Source of the DNA: Pardosa pseudoannulata
Taxonomy: Eukaryota > Arthropoda > Arachnida > Araneae > Lycosidae
Reading direction: 5' to 3'
Length of the DNA stretch: 64,000 bases
NCBI GenBank assembly: GCA_032207245.1
Contig: CM063502.1
Location: 65,848,569-65,912,568 of the forward strand
Below the pieces are notes generated by a model. It was not told the origin of the DNA, searched no databases, and saw only the letters and a list, made by a program, of their open reading frames with translations. The position numbers and the translations under genes are program-made. Below, one piece after another: positions 61,901 through 64,000 of this stretch. How positions within the stretch are numbered: the first letter of the stretch is position 1; every line of letters starts with the position of its first letter.

Positions 61901-64000
61901 TTAAATCAAAATCACATCTAATGTCTTAGAAAACCTTTATATGATAAGAAATAAGGAAGATATATGATTGCTGCACATTGATTTTTTTATGTCACATATT
62001 CTTTAGAAAAGTAAAAGAAGGAAAGAAGATTTACGGATGCGTATTGCTTAAAAAACCAGAGCGTACACAGTTATTAATTTTAGGGAGTGGATATCACTAT
62101 TGCTATGAAGGAAGCAATGTTTTTAAATTTAGAATTGTATTTCGGTAAAAAATAAAGGATACGCTTAACAATCTCATTTATCTTATTTATGACTGGTCGA
62201 GGATATTTATCAATTTACAAAAAAGTACAAAAATAAAGATAATTTAAGAAAGACAATAAAGAAGACACGAGGATAAAAGTTGCTTCTTTTTACAACTGGA
62301 TTAATCCCACATCACTGAAAAATCAGTAAAAGTAAATTAAGGATTGGGAAAACGGTCAAAGCTTTGAAAATGTTGCGAGTATAATGAAATAAAAATTTCC
62401 ATACATGTTATATATAAGTTATATTTATTTTCTACTTTTGTTTGTGAAAAATATTTTAAATTTCTTCAATTTCAGATATACTTTTAGTATATAAAGTACA
62501 TTTAAACGCATTTCAGATGTATGAAGTAGTTTTTTATAGTTGGTCTTTCAGTTTTCTTTTCATGATGAAAAATGTGTAAATATGAGAAGAAAAAGTTAAT
62601 TTTCAAAAAAAGTGTAAAGCAGTTTTAATAGTATGATAAAATAATTATCCTGAAATATTTAAATTAAAAAAAATTTCTTGAAAGATGCATATATGCCTTT
62701 GCACTCCCTTTGGTTTGTCACTAGAAGAATCTATAAAATCTCAGTTCAGTCTTGAGATAGAAATACTTCGATTTTTTTTAGCCTGTGTAAAAGGTATTAA
62801 TATTCAAAGGTAGAAAACGGATTGGATGAATCCGATAGATGCATAAAATCGGGGAGGGGTATGACAAATGAAGAGTGCATTATGGTAGCTTAAGGATAAG
62901 TCTGTTCCTTTCTGTTCTGCTTTGTTTCGAGGCTTATTTCTTGGGTTTCTTTTGATGTGTCTCACATTAAGCCTTCAAGATAAATATGGAGAGATCTTAA
63001 GGGAATGTTTATTGTGGTGTTAGTCGGGAGGTCATATATGTATATTCAATCATGATTCTCAGACAAGAAGTAAAGATATTCTTCCTAATCCGTATTATAT
63101 CCTTTCACATGCCAAAGTACAGGTATATATGATACTATAGGATTAAAAGTTTCATTTTAATTTGTTTATGCTAAAAGTTTTAAATCACAAAAAGTCCATT
63201 ATTAATGGTGCAAGGAATAATACAGCAATAAATAAGAGTTATATTTTAGATTATGTATCTGAAAAACTTCTATGGATTTTAGTAGAGAAATCAGGATTTA
63301 TTTTTGTTATAAATAATACAAAAAAGTGGAATGCATTTCGTTTAAAATATGAACAAGCTTTGAAATATTGTGCCCTTAGAAAACATTTTTTTCTCATAAA
63401 TATAAGCTAACTTTTTCTGTTATTTCTAAACATGTTGTTATAACAATCGACATTTTTATAAATTATAAGATATCGCCAGTGAACAAATAAGTGCCTTATC
63501 TATCTCTTCTACATTTTCTTTAAAGAAATAACCCGAGGCCAACAAATAATTTCATTTCGTTTTTAGAATAACAAAAGAGAAATTGATTTGCATCAAAGAT
63601 TGCTCTTTCAGCATCTGCCTTTTGAATTGTATCCTAAACTTTATTTGAAATTCGAGAGGAAAATGTAATCTCCATTCATCTTTTTCAATTTCCCAATCAA
63701 ATGCTAGGCAAAGATGGAATCTCCAGTCTTGTTTTGTTGCATAATAATTTCCGATTATGCAGTTTTGTAAAAGCTTAATTACCAGGCTGTTAAAATGTAC
63801 TAAATTTGTATTTGTTTACAATGCAGATATAAAAACCAAACTTAATTATTAGTATGGTATTCAATTCAAAATTAAAGCACCACACAATATTGTTAAACTA
63901 AACAAATTTGAAATCAAGGGAAATATTAAAGATCAGTATATTTACAGTATATACCAGTAATGTTGTCTGAAAAAAATATACTAAATTTACTACTAAGTTA
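61901..64000. other. AT-rich DNA, nothing recognised
   Basis: An 82-codon frame at 63162-63410 is stop-free but has no recognisable domain. No repeats or RNA genes were identified to the end of the window. Confidence 0.45.

Overview
This is an AT-rich eukaryotic window that looks like intergenic or intronic DNA from an arthropod, most likely a chelicerate such as a spider. The assignment is inference. It rests on tRNA-derived SINEs with an (AAACC)-type tail, an arthropod-style non-LTR retrotransposon 3' end, and mariner, piggyBac-type and hAT remnants. No intact protein-coding gene, rRNA, functional tRNA or CRISPR array could be supported. The coding relics found are transposase or reverse-transcriptase fragments, plus one unrecognised decayed reading frame at 3347-3745.

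Layout. 1-9 kb: a 76-bp duplication, a SINE with target-site duplications, a CA/TA/TG microsatellite, the unknown decayed frame, and a non-LTR retrotransposon 3' end. That 3' end is split by a roughly 257-bp insertion and is partly duplicated downstream, and is followed by an extraordinary A-rich tract. 9-20.5 kb: mostly single-copy AT-rich DNA with a few GC-richer islands (10.13-10.72, 12.06-12.43, 14.45-15.26 and 20.03-20.5 kb) and a 297-bp duplication. 20.6-22.8 kb: a 470-bp tandem array. 23.2-23.5 kb: an internally deleted hAT remnant on the minus strand. 24.5-28.1 kb: a 431-449-bp tandem array interrupted by a 226-bp piggyBac-type MITE in a TTAA site; the other copies preserve the empty site. 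28.2-30.9 kb: degenerate repeats, a GC-richer stretch with a CTCF-like motif, and a very long TA/CA microsatellite. 32.6-36.8 kb: a worn repeat of about 340-368 bp carrying a 694-bp mariner element (34-bp inverted repeats, TA flanks) and three SINEs. 37.4-40.1 kb: a young 216-bp array next to its older, longer (about 310-345 bp) relatives. 42.5-45.1 kb: about four worn copies of a 610-bp unit. 49.5-50.8 kb: a degenerate dispersed repeat. 52.6-60.0 kb: an array of 18 monomers in two size classes (about 365 and 495 bp). 60.75-61.32 kb: a second piggyBac-type MITE. 61.67 kb: a perfect RFX X-box-like motif.

Biology. There is no operon or pathway here. The window is a record of repeated local tandem amplification at many unit sizes, with DNA transposons and SINEs landing in the repeats. 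Those insertions, and the empty sites left in sister monomers, give an internal relative chronology. Repeat counts and coordinates were read by eye from landmark motifs, so boundaries are approximate except where target-site duplications or inverted repeats fix them.
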